Shown here in pieces: positions 36,252 through 46,105 of a DNA stretch of 64,000 bases (the first letter of the stretch is position 1; each line of letters begins with the position of its first letter). The stretch is from assembly GCA_963748385.1 (NCBI GenBank), contig CAVVIQ010000009.1, positions 62,001 through 126,000 on the forward strand, in the 5' to 3' direction. The notes beneath the pieces are model-generated. The model saw only the letters and a list, made by a program, of their open reading frames with translations, ran no database searches and had not been told where the DNA came from. This stretch comes from Rhodoblastus sp963748385. GTDB lineage: Bacteria > Pseudomonadota > Alphaproteobacteria > Rhizobiales > Beijerinckiaceae. The position numbers and the translations under genes were made by a program.

Positions 36252-37259
36252 ATGTCCGCTTTGCCCGAGACCATGCGCGAGATTGTTTTTGACGGCGCCG
36301 GTGGACCGGAGGTCATCAAGATGCGCGAGGCGCCGGTTCCCGCACCCGGCCCCGGAAAGGTTCTGGTCGAGGTCGCCGCCGCCGGAATCAACCGGCCCGA
36401 CTGCATCCAGCGCACGGGACTCTATCCGCCGCCGCCCGGCGAAAGCGATGTTCCCGGACTGGAAATCGCCGGAAGAATTGTCGCGCTCGGCGAGGGCGTC
36501 GAGGGCTTGAGCCTTGGCGACGAGATTTGCGCTCTGGTCGGCTCGGGCGGCTATGCCGACTATTGTCTGGCCGACGCGCCGCTCTGCCTGCCCAGGCCGA
36601 AACCTCTGAGCCTGACCGAGGCGGCGGGAATCCCCGAAACCTTTTTCACCGTCTACGACAATGTTTTTTCCCGCGGCGCCTTGAAGCCCGGCGAAACTTT
36701 TCTTGTCCACGGAGGTTCGAGCGGCATCGGCTCGACTGCGATCCAGCTCGCCAAACATTTCGGCGCGACGGTTTTCACCACCGCCGGATCGGCGGCAAAA
36801 ATCGATTTCTGCAAAAAGCTCGGCGCCGACGCCGCGATCAATTACCGCGAGCAGGACTTTTTGGCCGAGGTGAAAGCGCTCACCGGAAAGAAAGGCGTGG
36901 ACGTCATTCTCGACATGGTCGGCGGCCCCTATCTGCAAAAAAATCTCTCGGCGCTGGCGCCCGACGGGCGGCTGGTGCAGATCGCCTTCCTTCAGGGCGC
37001 CAGGGTCAAGGATTTCGACTTCATGAGCATGATGCTCAAGCGCCTGACGATCACCGGCTCGACCCTGCGCGCGCGCCCGCTGGCGGTGAAAGCGGGGATC
37101 GCGCGGGCCTTGCGGGAAAAAGTCTGGCCGCTGCTCGACAGCGGCGCCGTGAAGCCGATCCTGCACGCGACCTTCCCCCTTGCGGAGGCGCGCGCCGCGC
37201 ACGGGCTGATGGAATCCTCGGCCCATCTCGGCAAGATCGTGCTGCTGACGGGGAGGTGA
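36252..37259 (+). CDS. NAD(P)H quinone oxidoreductase, PIG3 type
   Basis: A 335-residue medium-chain dehydrogenase/reductase without structural zinc. The substrate loop GLYPPPPGESDVPGLEIAG and the nucleotide site LVHGGSSGIGSTAIQLA match the PIG3/QOR2 subgroup, which reduces quinones with NADPH. ILDMVGGPYLQKN and SALAPDGRLVQI follow in the usual order. Length is normal. It starts 13 bp after the TSUP gene. A stop-proximal region of about 100 bp with no T-rich hairpin separates it from the convergent hydrolase. Confidence 0.93.
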   Translation: MSALPETMREIVFDGAGGPEVIKMREAPVPAPGPGKVLVEVAAAGINRPDCIQRTGLYPPPPGESDVPGLEIAGRIVALGEGVEGLSLGDEICALVGSGGYADYCLADAPLCLPRPKPLSLTEAAGIPETFFTVYDNVFSRGALKPGETFLVHGGSSGIGSTAIQLAKHFGATVFTTAGSAAKIDFCKKLGADAAINYREQDFLAEVKALTGKKGVDVILDMVGGPYLQKNLSALAPDGRLVQIAFLQGARVKDFDFMSMMLKRLTITGSTLRARPLAVKAGIARALREKVWPLLDSGAVKPILHATFPLAEARAAHGLMESSAHLGKIVLLTGR

Positions 37260-37367
37260 GCATTACGAGCCCGGCGGTCGAAATCCGACATTTCACTCTC
37301 GCCGGGAAGGGGTCATCCTGGAATTTTCCCGATAGAGCGCGCGCGGGCCGCAGCCCCTGAGGCCGGG

Positions 37368-38148
37368 TCAGCGCACGCTCTTGTCGAGCCAATCGGCGAC
37401 GAAATCCGCGACCTCGTCCCAGCCCGGCTCGCCAATGACGAAATGATCGCGGCCGGCGAATTCCCTGAATGCGGTGACCGAGCCGGCGTGCCGGTACTTG
37501 GCGAAATTGCTGCGATTGAGCGAGGCGGGAATGATGTGGTCGTTCGAGCCGGCCGTCAGCAGCAGCGGAGCGTGCGGCGCCGCGAAATCAATGCGGCCGA
37601 TAGCGCCGAGGCCGTCGCGTGGGACCATGCGCGATTCCGGCACGACGTAACGGTCATAGGCGGCGCGCTGGGCCTCGAGCGGCAACGTATTGGCAAAGGC
37701 GTACTGGAAGTCGGCGAAAGGCAACGCGCGCGGGGCGTAGCGCGAAGCGAAGGGGCTGATCATCGGCCAGTTGGCGCGCAGGAACGACCATGCGAGCGTG
37801 AAGACGCCCGCCGGCGGCGCCGAGTTCGATCGCCACTCCGGCCGCCGCGCTCCCTCGACTGACCAGGATTTGCGTCACCAGCCCGCCCATGGAATGGCCG
37901 ATGACAATCGGTTTTTGCGGCAGGGCGCGCACTATGCCGTCGATATGGTCGACGACGTCGGTCAGGGTGAGGCGCCCGAGCGCCGCGTCGGGATGCGCGG
38001 CGCGCAACTCGGCGACCGTCTTGTCCCGGCCCGGCCAAGCCGGCGCCATGCAGAAGTAGCCCTTGGCGGAGAAGCGCTGGACCCAGTTCTCCCAGCACAA
38101 GGGCGTCATGAACATGCCATGCACGAAGACGATCGTCCGCGAGCCCAT
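37368..38148 (-). CDS. Alpha/beta hydrolase, one frameshift
   Basis: The N-terminal half from 38148 (GSRTIVFVHGMFMTPLCWENW, then GHSMGGLVTQIL with the nucleophile serine) and the C-terminal half ending at 37368 (LLLTAGSNDHIIPASLNRSN, and FAGRDHFVIGEPGW with the catalytic histidine) lie in different frames. Removing one G in GGCGGGCGTC near 37808 joins them as GGVFTLAWSFLRANW and gives about 259 residues. Function beyond hydrolase is unknown. The start is uncertain: ATGs at 38148 and 38163 are both possible, the first with a G-rich site upstream. The 38149-38490 gap holds no clear gene and is AT-rich near 38440-38480. Confidence 0.8.
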
Positions 38149-38490
38149 CGACGCGACCCCCATTTTGCCGAGCTGGCGCAGACCCGGGCCGGCCGCCGGC
38201 AAATCTCAGCCCGACACCCGCCACATCGCCACCGGATTGCGCCTAGTCTGCGGCCGTATCGGGCTCCATGCAAGCACTGACCCGCGACTGAACCGTCGCC
38301 GGCTCCTCGGCGGACCGCGCCATGGCGCGCCCAAGCTCGAAGAGCCACGTCGTCCGCAACCAACCCGCGCGCCAGAGACTCCGTCGCGACTTGCAACTCC
38401 TCAACGCGTTCTCGCGCGAGGATCTCTTCATGATCGCGATTTAATTCATTAATTTCATGGATTTAATAACTAAATGCTGCGAAGCGAGCG

Positions 38491-40464
38491 CTATCGCAGG
38501 CGTACGGGAAAGATTTCAGCCGTCATCTGCACATTATTGCCCAGCCCGTAATAATAGGACGCCGGCCGGGAAACCAGGCGCAGGAACTGGAACAGGCGGA
38601 AGCGCAGCAGCCGCGACAGGCTGGCGTGGCGCGGCGGCAGCAGGTTTTCGTGCGCGACATGGACGATCCAGCGCCGGCGCTGGATCGGCAGGTCGATCTG
38701 CTTGTGGCGGGCGAGGCCTTCCAGCCATTTCTCGACATCCGGCTCCTCCATGAAGCCGAAGCGCAGTTCGACGCCGATGATCCCGCCGCCGTCGGGAGCG
38801 CGGTAGAAATTGGTCACCTTGTAGCGGTTGTCCTCGACATAGGGAGCCTTGACATGGGTGACCTCGACGAAGATCAGGTGGCGGGGCAGCATGCCGGAGC
38901 GGTCCCACATCATCTGCGCCAGTGCGGGCGCGCGGTCTTCGAGCGAATTCAGCGATTTCGGCGACATCACCATGGCGCTGCGCTCGATGAAGGCCTCGCT
39001 CGCGCGATGTTTTTCGACCAGTTCGGCGAGCGTCATCGCGCTCTTGGCCTCAAGGGCGATGAAGATCGCCTTGCGGCCCCAGCGCCAGGTCGCCATCGCG
39101 ACGAAGGTCGCCAGGCCGACCAGCATCGGGATGAAGCCGCCTTCGAAGAACTTCAGCGTGCTGGCGACGAAGAAAGCCCCGCTGATCGTCGTCAGCGCGC
39201 CCCACACAAGCGCGGTCATTGACCGGCTCCAGCCCCAGTAGCGGCGCGCGATCATGAACATCGCCAGCGAGGTGATGACCATGACCCCGGACACCGCGAG
39301 GCCATAGGCCGCGGCAAGGGCGCCGGCCGAGCCGAAGCCGAGCACCAGCGCCACGCAGCCGACCAGCAGCGCCCAGTTGACGAAAGGCGCGTAAATCTGC
39401 CCGGCGTGCCGCTCATGGGTGTGGGTGAGCGTGATCCGCGGGAAAAGGCCGAGGCGGATCGCCTGCGAGACCAATGAGAAGGCGCCCGAGATCAGCGATT
39501 GCGAGGCGATGACGGTCGCCGCCGTCGCCAACGCCACCATCGGATAGAGCGCGCCCTCGGGCGTCATGCTGTAGAACAGCAGCCCCTGCCGAACTGGCGC
39601 GCCCGAGAGCAGGTAGCTCCCCTGCCCCAGATAATTCAGCAGCAGCGCCGGAAAGACCACGGCGAACCAGCCGAGGCGGATCGGCGTCGCCCCGAAATGG
39701 CCGAGGTCGGCGTACATCGCCTCGCCGCCGGTGATGACCAGCATGACCGCCCCGAGGATTTCGAATTTTTCCAACCCGTCGGCCGCGAAGAGAAAGCGCA
39801 GGCCATGGACGGGATTGAAGGCCGCGAGAATCTCGGGATGGGCCACGAGCTGCGAAAAGCCGAGCGCGGCGATGACCAGAAACCAGACCAGCACGATTGG
39901 GCCAAAGATTTTTCCGACGCCGGACGACCCGCGCGACTGGATCGAGAACAAGGCCCCAAGCAGCAGGATGGTCAGGAACAGGATGGCGAAATGGCCGAGA
40001 TGAGGCGAGGCGACATGGAGCCCCTCGACCGCCGAAAGAACGCTGATCGCCGGGGTGATCATGCCGTCGCCCAGCAGCAGGCCGGCGCCAAGCATCAGCG
40101 ACAACAACACCAGCCGCGCCGTCCTGCTGGAGCGGTCGTGCAGCAGGCCGTAAAGCGCGAATACGCCGCCCTCGCCCTCGTTCTGCGCGCGCAGCACCAA
40201 AGCCGCATATTTGATCGACACGATGAGGGTGATCGCCCAGATCACCAGCGAAACGCCGCCAAGGACATGTTCCGGCGCGCGAGAAACGCCGTCGCGGAAA
40301 AGCTGGTCCATGGCGTAAAGCGGCGACGTGCCGATGTCGCCGTAAACCACCCCGATCGCCGCCAGCGCCAGCCTCGGCGCGGAACCGTGCGGCGTGTGGG
40401 AGGCGCCCGAAACAGGGACGGAAATTCGGGTGACGTGGCTTCTCAAGCCGGCGGGAAGATTCAT
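38491..40464 (-). CDS. kup: Potassium uptake protein Kup
   Basis: A 657-residue KUP/HAK/KT transporter that brings in K+ with protons. The signature IGVVYGDIGTSPLYAMDQLF opens the first helices, and about twelve membrane segments follow up to residue 460. DGMITPAISVLSAVEGL and EALYADLGHFG-like EAMYADLGHFG are conserved. The C-terminal cytoplasmic part holds IGVELRFGFMEEPDV. The ATG at 40464 has GGAGA upstream; a longer frame to 40542 would overlap the upstream regulator region without similarity. An XRE gene lies 74 bp upstream in the same direction. Confidence 0.95.
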   Translation of the reverse strand: MNLPAGLRSHVTRISVPVSGASHTPHGSAPRLALAAIGVVYGDIGTSPLYAMDQLFRDGVSRAPEHVLGGVSLVIWAITLIVSIKYAALVLRAQNEGEGGVFALYGLLHDRSSRTARLVLLSLMLGAGLLLGDGMITPAISVLSAVEGLHVASPHLGHFAILFLTILLLGALFSIQSRGSSGVGKIFGPIVLVWFLVIAALGFSQLVAHPEILAAFNPVHGLRFLFAADGLEKFEILGAVMLVITGGEAMYADLGHFGATPIRLGWFAVVFPALLLNYLGQGSYLLSGAPVRQGLLFYSMTPEGALYPMVALATAATVIASQSLISGAFSLVSQAIRLGLFPRITLTHTHERHAGQIYAPFVNWALLVGCVALVLGFGSAGALAAAYGLAVSGVMVITSLAMFMIARRYWGWSRSMTALVWGALTTISGAFFVASTLKFFEGGFIPMLVGLATFVAMATWRWGRKAIFIALEAKSAMTLAELVEKHRASEAFIERSAMVMSPKSLNSLEDRAPALAQMMWDRSGMLPRHLIFVEVTHVKAPYVEDNRYKVTNFYRAPDGGGIIGVELRFGFMEEPDVEKWLEGLARHKQIDLPIQRRRWIVHVAHENLLPPRHASLSRLLRFRLFQFLRLVSRPASYYYGLGNNVQMTAEIFPVRLR

Positions 40465-40538
40465 CGCGTCTCCATTCTCGGAGACGAATTCTGTGTCAGC
40501 AAGCCCTTGTCCAGAAATGATCTGAATCAGTCCCCGCC

Positions 40539-40925
40539 TCAATTTTCGGCGATTTTTGCAAAGGCCGCATAGCTCGAAACCAACGCGAGAATGAGCTGCC
40601 GCGCCTCTTCATCCCGGATCAGGGCGAAGTCGCGCATCAAACGCGCCTCCTCCTCGGCCGCCCGCGCGTCATTGTCGGTGAGGCGGACATGTCCCTGCGC
40701 CGTGACCGAGAACCCCTCGAAAAACTCGGCGGGCTGCGCTTTCAGGACGCGCGACAGCGATCGCATCAGCCCTGCGGAGATTCGCTCCCGGCCCTCTTCG
40801 AGATCCTGCAGGCGGGCCACCGGAATATTCAGGTCGGAAGCCAGCCGCTCCAGCGACATGCCGCGGCTCTCGCGAACAATCCGCAGCCGTTCGCCGACAT
40901 GTCGATCGATAAAATTCGTGGTCAT
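40539..40925 (-). CDS. XRE family transcriptional regulator
   Basis: A 128-residue helix-turn-helix protein. The HTH_3 domain covers about 10-65 (GERLRIVRESRGMSLERLAS, IPVARLQDLEEGRERISAGL), and the C-terminal half is helical (AAEEEARLMRDFALIRDEEA). Alphaproteobacteria have many such single-domain regulators. It is 74 bp upstream of kup, so control of potassium uptake or simple co-transcription is possible. The 258-bp gap upstream (40926-41183) is unusually AT-rich around 41070-41150 and should contain its promoter. Confidence 0.88.
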   Translation of the reverse strand: MTTNFIDRHVGERLRIVRESRGMSLERLASDLNIPVARLQDLEEGRERISAGLMRSLSRVLKAQPAEFFEGFSVTAQGHVRLTDNDARAAEEEARLMRDFALIRDEEARQLILALVSSYAAFAKIAEN

Positions 40926-41183
40926 GATGCCCGAACGCCAATGTGTCCCACCGGGAACGACGGGATATTTCTCTTTAACGAGCGCCCGCCCGCTTGATTA
41001 CGCCATGTCGGCGCGGCGCCCCTCTTTTTTCTATTCTGTATCATCTTCACGCGCGACCGCAAGTTAAGCGGCGATTAATCATGAATTTCGTTAGCTCATT
41101 CCATTAGGACAGAAACGTGACGCAAGTCATGCATTACTATACGTAACTTTGACCAATCTGGCCGCGCCCGGCGCCCGCGCGGA

Positions 41184-41948
41184 TCAAATGGCGACCGCCT
41201 CGAACAGGGCGGCGTCGAGCAAGAAAGATCCGTCGTTTTCAATCGCGAAATAAAGACGCGTCTCTTCGTCCGCCTGCTGCTGGAGCGCGCGGATCGCCTG
41301 CGCCAGGACAGCCGGCGTCCCGATGCGAGCGGTCCAGTCGGCGAAATCCATCCGCAGGCGCCAGGACCTTTCCGCCTTCACCGCGAAACCAGCCCGCGAA
41401 AACATGTCGCGCCATTCGGCGCGGCTGTAGTCGCGCACATGGGAAATGTCGCGCAGGAGTTCGATCGCCTGGAAAAACGTGTCCAGGGCAGGCGCCTCGG
41501 GCGAGACGACATCAATGAAGACCGCCGGCGCCCCGGCGCGCAGCACGCGGCGCGCCTCACGCAGGCCGGCCCGCGCGTCGCGCCAGTGATGCGCCGAAAA
41601 GCGTGTGGCGAGAAAATCGAAATAGGTGTCGGGAAAAGGCAGATTTTCCGCGCGGGCTTCAACGGTCTCGATATTTGAAAAGCCCCGGCGCCGCGCCTCG
41701 GCGGCGACGGCGGCGAGCATGTTTTGGGAAAGATCGACCGCCGTGACGGCGCCCGCCGCGCGCGCCAGCGCGTAAGCGACATGGCCGCCGCCGGTCCCGA
41801 GATCGAGCGCACGTTGCGGCGCCGCCTGGGCCGCGCACGCCGCCAAAGCCTCAAGATCGGCGCCGCCGGAATGGACGGCGCTCGCCACATAGGCCTGGGC
41901 GTGGGCGCCGAACTGGCGAGCGTTCAGGGAATCGCGATCCTCAGTCAT
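41184..41948 (-). CDS. Class I SAM-dependent methyltransferase
   Basis: A 254-residue Rossmann-fold methyltransferase of the UbiE/Coq5-like group. SAM-binding motif I is ALDLGTGGGHVAYALA near residues 47-62, the acidic end of strand 2 is VTAVDLSQNM, and AENLPFPDTYFDFLATRFSAHHW is the post-motif region (shown here in part). The substrate is not evident. It starts 6 bp after the stop of the enoyl-CoA hydratase gene on the same strand, so the two form an operon. Confidence 0.9.
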   Translation of the reverse strand: MTEDRDSLNARQFGAHAQAYVASAVHSGGADLEALAACAAQAAPQRALDLGTGGGHVAYALARAAGAVTAVDLSQNMLAAVAAEARRRGFSNIETVEARAENLPFPDTYFDFLATRFSAHHWRDARAGLREARRVLRAGAPAVFIDVVSPEAPALDTFFQAIELLRDISHVRDYSRAEWRDMFSRAGFAVKAERSWRLRMDFADWTARIGTPAVLAQAIRALQQQADEETRLYFAIENDGSFLLDAALFEAVAI

Positions 41949-41954
41949 TGAGGA

Positions 41955-42725
41955 TCATTCGCCACGCCATTGCGGCGGACGTTTGGCGAGAAAAGCCTCC
42001 ATGCCTTCCTGAAAATCGGCGCTGCGATAGCACATGACGACCAGATCCTCGCCGGTCTCCATCGGCGGGCGCAAGCGCAGGAGCGCCTCTTTTGTTGCGC
42101 GCAGCGTGAGGGGTGCATGGCCCGCCACCGTTTTCGCAAGCTCCTCACCGCGCGCGGAAAGCGCCTCGGGCGCGACGATTTCGCCGACGAGGCCGAAAAT
42201 TCTGGCCTCTTCCGCATCGATCAGGCGCGCGGTGAAGATCAGGTCCTTGACCCGCGCGGCGCCGATGAGAGCGGCGAGGCGGCCGTAATTGGCGACCGAA
42301 AGGCAGTTGCCCAGAGTCCGCGCGATCGGGAAGCCGAAACGGGCGTTGCTTGCAGCCAGCCGCAGGTCGCAACAGGCGGCGATGGCCGCGCCGCCGCCGG
42401 TGCAGGCCCCGGCGATCGCGGCGATGGTGGGAACGCGGCACTTTTCAAGCGTCGACAGCACGCGCTCGATCTTGATCTCGTAATCGACGGCGTCCTGCGC
42501 CGATTGCAACGCGCGGAATTCGGCGATGTCGGTGCCGGAAGCAAAAGCCTTGTCGCCGGCGCCATAGATCAACAGCGCCTTGATCGAACTTTCGGCGTCG
42601 GCCTGTTCGCAGGCCTCGCGCAAATGCTCGTACATCTCGAAGGTCAGGGCGTTGCGCGCCTGAGGCCGGTTGAAGACGAAATGGGCGATCCCGTCGCGCG
42701 TCTCGTAGAGGGTGACGTCGTTCAA
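41955..42725 (-). CDS. Enoyl-CoA hydratase/isomerase family protein
   Basis: A 256-residue crotonase-fold protein. The oxyanion-hole strands are DKAFASGTDIAEF and AIAGACTGGGAAIAACCDLR. The two catalytic glutamates of classical hydratases are not both obvious: the second position reads RTLGNCLSVANYGRL, so it may be an isomerase, hydrolase or other crotonase member. The start is taken as the TTG at 42725 (LNDVTLYETRDG); codons further upstream are unrelated. It is the first gene of a two-gene operon with the methyltransferase. The 42726-43123 gap holds an inverted repeat listed separately. Confidence 0.85.
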   Translation of the reverse strand: MNDVTLYETRDGIAHFVFNRPQARNALTFEMYEHLREACEQADAESSIKALLIYGAGDKAFASGTDIAEFRALQSAQDAVDYEIKIERVLSTLEKCRVPTIAAIAGACTGGGAAIAACCDLRLAASNARFGFPIARTLGNCLSVANYGRLAALIGAARVKDLIFTARLIDAEEARIFGLVGEIVAPEALSARGEELAKTVAGHAPLTLRATKEALLRLRPPMETGEDLVVMCYRSADFQEGMEAFLAKRPPQWRGE

Positions 42726-43004
42726 ACCTCGCGCTCCCGTCGGCGAAAAACGTCCTGCCGCACGGACCGCCCGGCGGGTCCGGCTCGCGCCGATCGAGCC
42801 CGGAATCGGTCCCGGAACATTGCCAGCGCCATTGCGCCGATGCAACGCGCAAAAGCCGGGATTGGCGCGCCGCTGTCGCAGGCCGCGGGCCGATGTCCAT
42901 ACATCTCGAATGTGAGCGCGTTGCGCGGTTACGGCGCGGGTTGAGCGCGCAATGCGCTCCCGGCGCGACATCGCGCCGCCCGTTTCGTCCAGGGCCCGGA
43001 GGAC

Positions 43005-43039
43005 GAAAGTATGAGATCGCGCCAGCTTGTCATACTTTC
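43005..43039. promoter_or_regulatory. 10-bp perfect inverted repeat upstream of acs
   Basis: GAAAGTATGA (43005-43014) and TCATACTTTC (43030-43039) are exact reverse complements with a 15-base spacer, centred about 100 bp before the acs start. An operator is likely. As RNA it could also form a stem in a leader. Confidence 0.5.
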
Positions 43040-43123
43040 ACGGGAGTGGCGATAATCGAGGCTTACCGAACGGCGCGCGCCGCGAGCAAGCGGCGGCGGG
43101 TGTATTTGTGTGGGAGGACGTCA

Positions 43124-45063
<1,940 letters not shown>

Positions 45064-45086
45064 ATTCTTCAACTTGCGCTTTCAGC

Positions 45087-45123
45087 GAAGCCGGACGAGA
45101 CATCGTCCGGCTTCTTGTTTTTT
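45087..45123 (+). terminator. Rho-independent terminator after acs
   Basis: A perfect 12-bp stem (45087-45098 with 45103-45114) is followed by TTGTTTTTT, 24 bp past the stop. Confidence 0.92.
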
Positions 45124-45368
45124 GGCGCGGGTGGCGTTCGAATTGTCTCGTCACGCGCGTTCCCGTCAAATCCCCCTCCGCCCACCGTTCAACCGGACCT
45201 AGAGCCTGTGAATTAAGCAAATCGTATAATCGCTTATAACGCGGCGCTAAGCTAATTTGCATTGAACAAATCACCTGATAGACTCTGCGAGCGTCGGAAA
45301 ATCAAAAATCCGCCGGCCCTCGCAACTCGATCCGCGTGGGAGATCTTGTTCGCGGCAAAAAGTTCCTT

Positions 45369-45397
45369 ACTATTCTTCTCCCCATAAGAAGAATAGT
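45369..45397. promoter_or_regulatory. 11-bp perfect inverted repeat upstream of satP
   Basis: ACTATTCTTCT (45369-45379) and AGAAGAATAGT (45387-45397) pair exactly across a 7-base spacer, 40 bp before the satP start codon. Depending on the transcription start it is an operator or a 5' UTR stem. The rest of 45124-45436 shows no gene. Confidence 0.6.
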
Positions 45398-45436
45398 CTC
45401 GGAAAACACCTGTATTTTCTAGGGAGAGAAAGCAAA

Positions 45437-46024
45437 ATGGCAAGCAACGATTCAGCAGCCCCCGCCCCGGCGTTGGGCAATCCCGCCGTGGTCGGCCTCG
45501 GCGGCTTCGGCATGACCACGCTGATGCTGCAATTCCACAACCTCGGCTTGATCAACGTCACCCCCGTGATCTGGCTGGGTTTCGTTTTCGGCGGCGGCGC
45601 CCAGCTGATCGCCGGCTTCCAGGAACAGAAAACGGGCAATAATTTCGGCTATGCGGCCTTCGCCGGCTATGGCGCGTTCTGGATTTCGCTCTGCGCCTAC
45701 CTGCTCGGCTCGACTTCCGGCAACAAGATGCTGGCCTTGGCCGATAACGACGTCGCCTTTTTCCTGTTCGGCTGGACCCTGTTCACCGCCGGCCTGTGGA
45801 TCGCGTCGTTCAAGATCAGCAAGATGATGTTCCTCACCTTCCTTACCCTGCTGATCGGCTTCGCCCTGCTCGATCTTGTGTTCTGGGGCCATAAGGAACT
45901 TCTGCATCTCGCGGCCTACGATCTCATCGTCTGCGCCCTCTGCGCCTGGTACATGATGTTCCACGTCATCTTCCACGGCGTGTTCGGCCGCGACGTTCTG
46001 CCGGTCGGCAAGCCGCTGGCGTGA
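45437..46024 (+). CDS. satP: Acetate uptake transporter (GPR1/FUN34/YaaH, SatP family)
   Basis: A 195-residue six-helix membrane protein of the AceTr family, which takes up acetate and succinate. The hallmark N-P-A motif is seen as GNPAVVGLGGFGMTT at about 14-28. YGAFWISLCAYLL and the helix LFGWTLFTAGLWIASFK follow. AGGGAGAG lies before the ATG. Next to acs, it gives an acetate uptake and activation module, although each gene has its own upstream inverted repeat and acs has its own terminator, so they are separate transcripts. Confidence 0.95.
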   Translation: MASNDSAAPAPALGNPAVVGLGGFGMTTLMLQFHNLGLINVTPVIWLGFVFGGGAQLIAGFQEQKTGNNFGYAAFAGYGAFWISLCAYLLGSTSGNKMLALADNDVAFFLFGWTLFTAGLWIASFKISKMMFLTFLTLLIGFALLDLVFWGHKELLHLAAYDLIVCALCAWYMMFHVIFHGVFGRDVLPVGKPLA

Positions 46025-46049
46025 CCGCAACGGTCGTCGAAATGAAACA

Positions 46050-46095
46050 AGCCGGGGCGGTTTCGACCGCCCCGGCTTTCTTTGTTTCTTTAATC
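46050..46095 (+). terminator. Strong terminator between satP and ilvD
   Basis: A perfect 12-bp GC stem with a TTCG loop (46050-46077) is followed by TTCTTTGTTTCTTT. The two genes converge, and the opposite side (TTGTTTCATTTC) is also T-rich, so it may serve both. Confidence 0.9.
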
Positions 46096-46105
46096 CGCTG
46101 TCTGG

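Noticed and set aside
42760..43100. Short plus-strand frames before acs
   Set aside because: They overlap the inverted repeat at 43005-43039 and show no protein-like composition.
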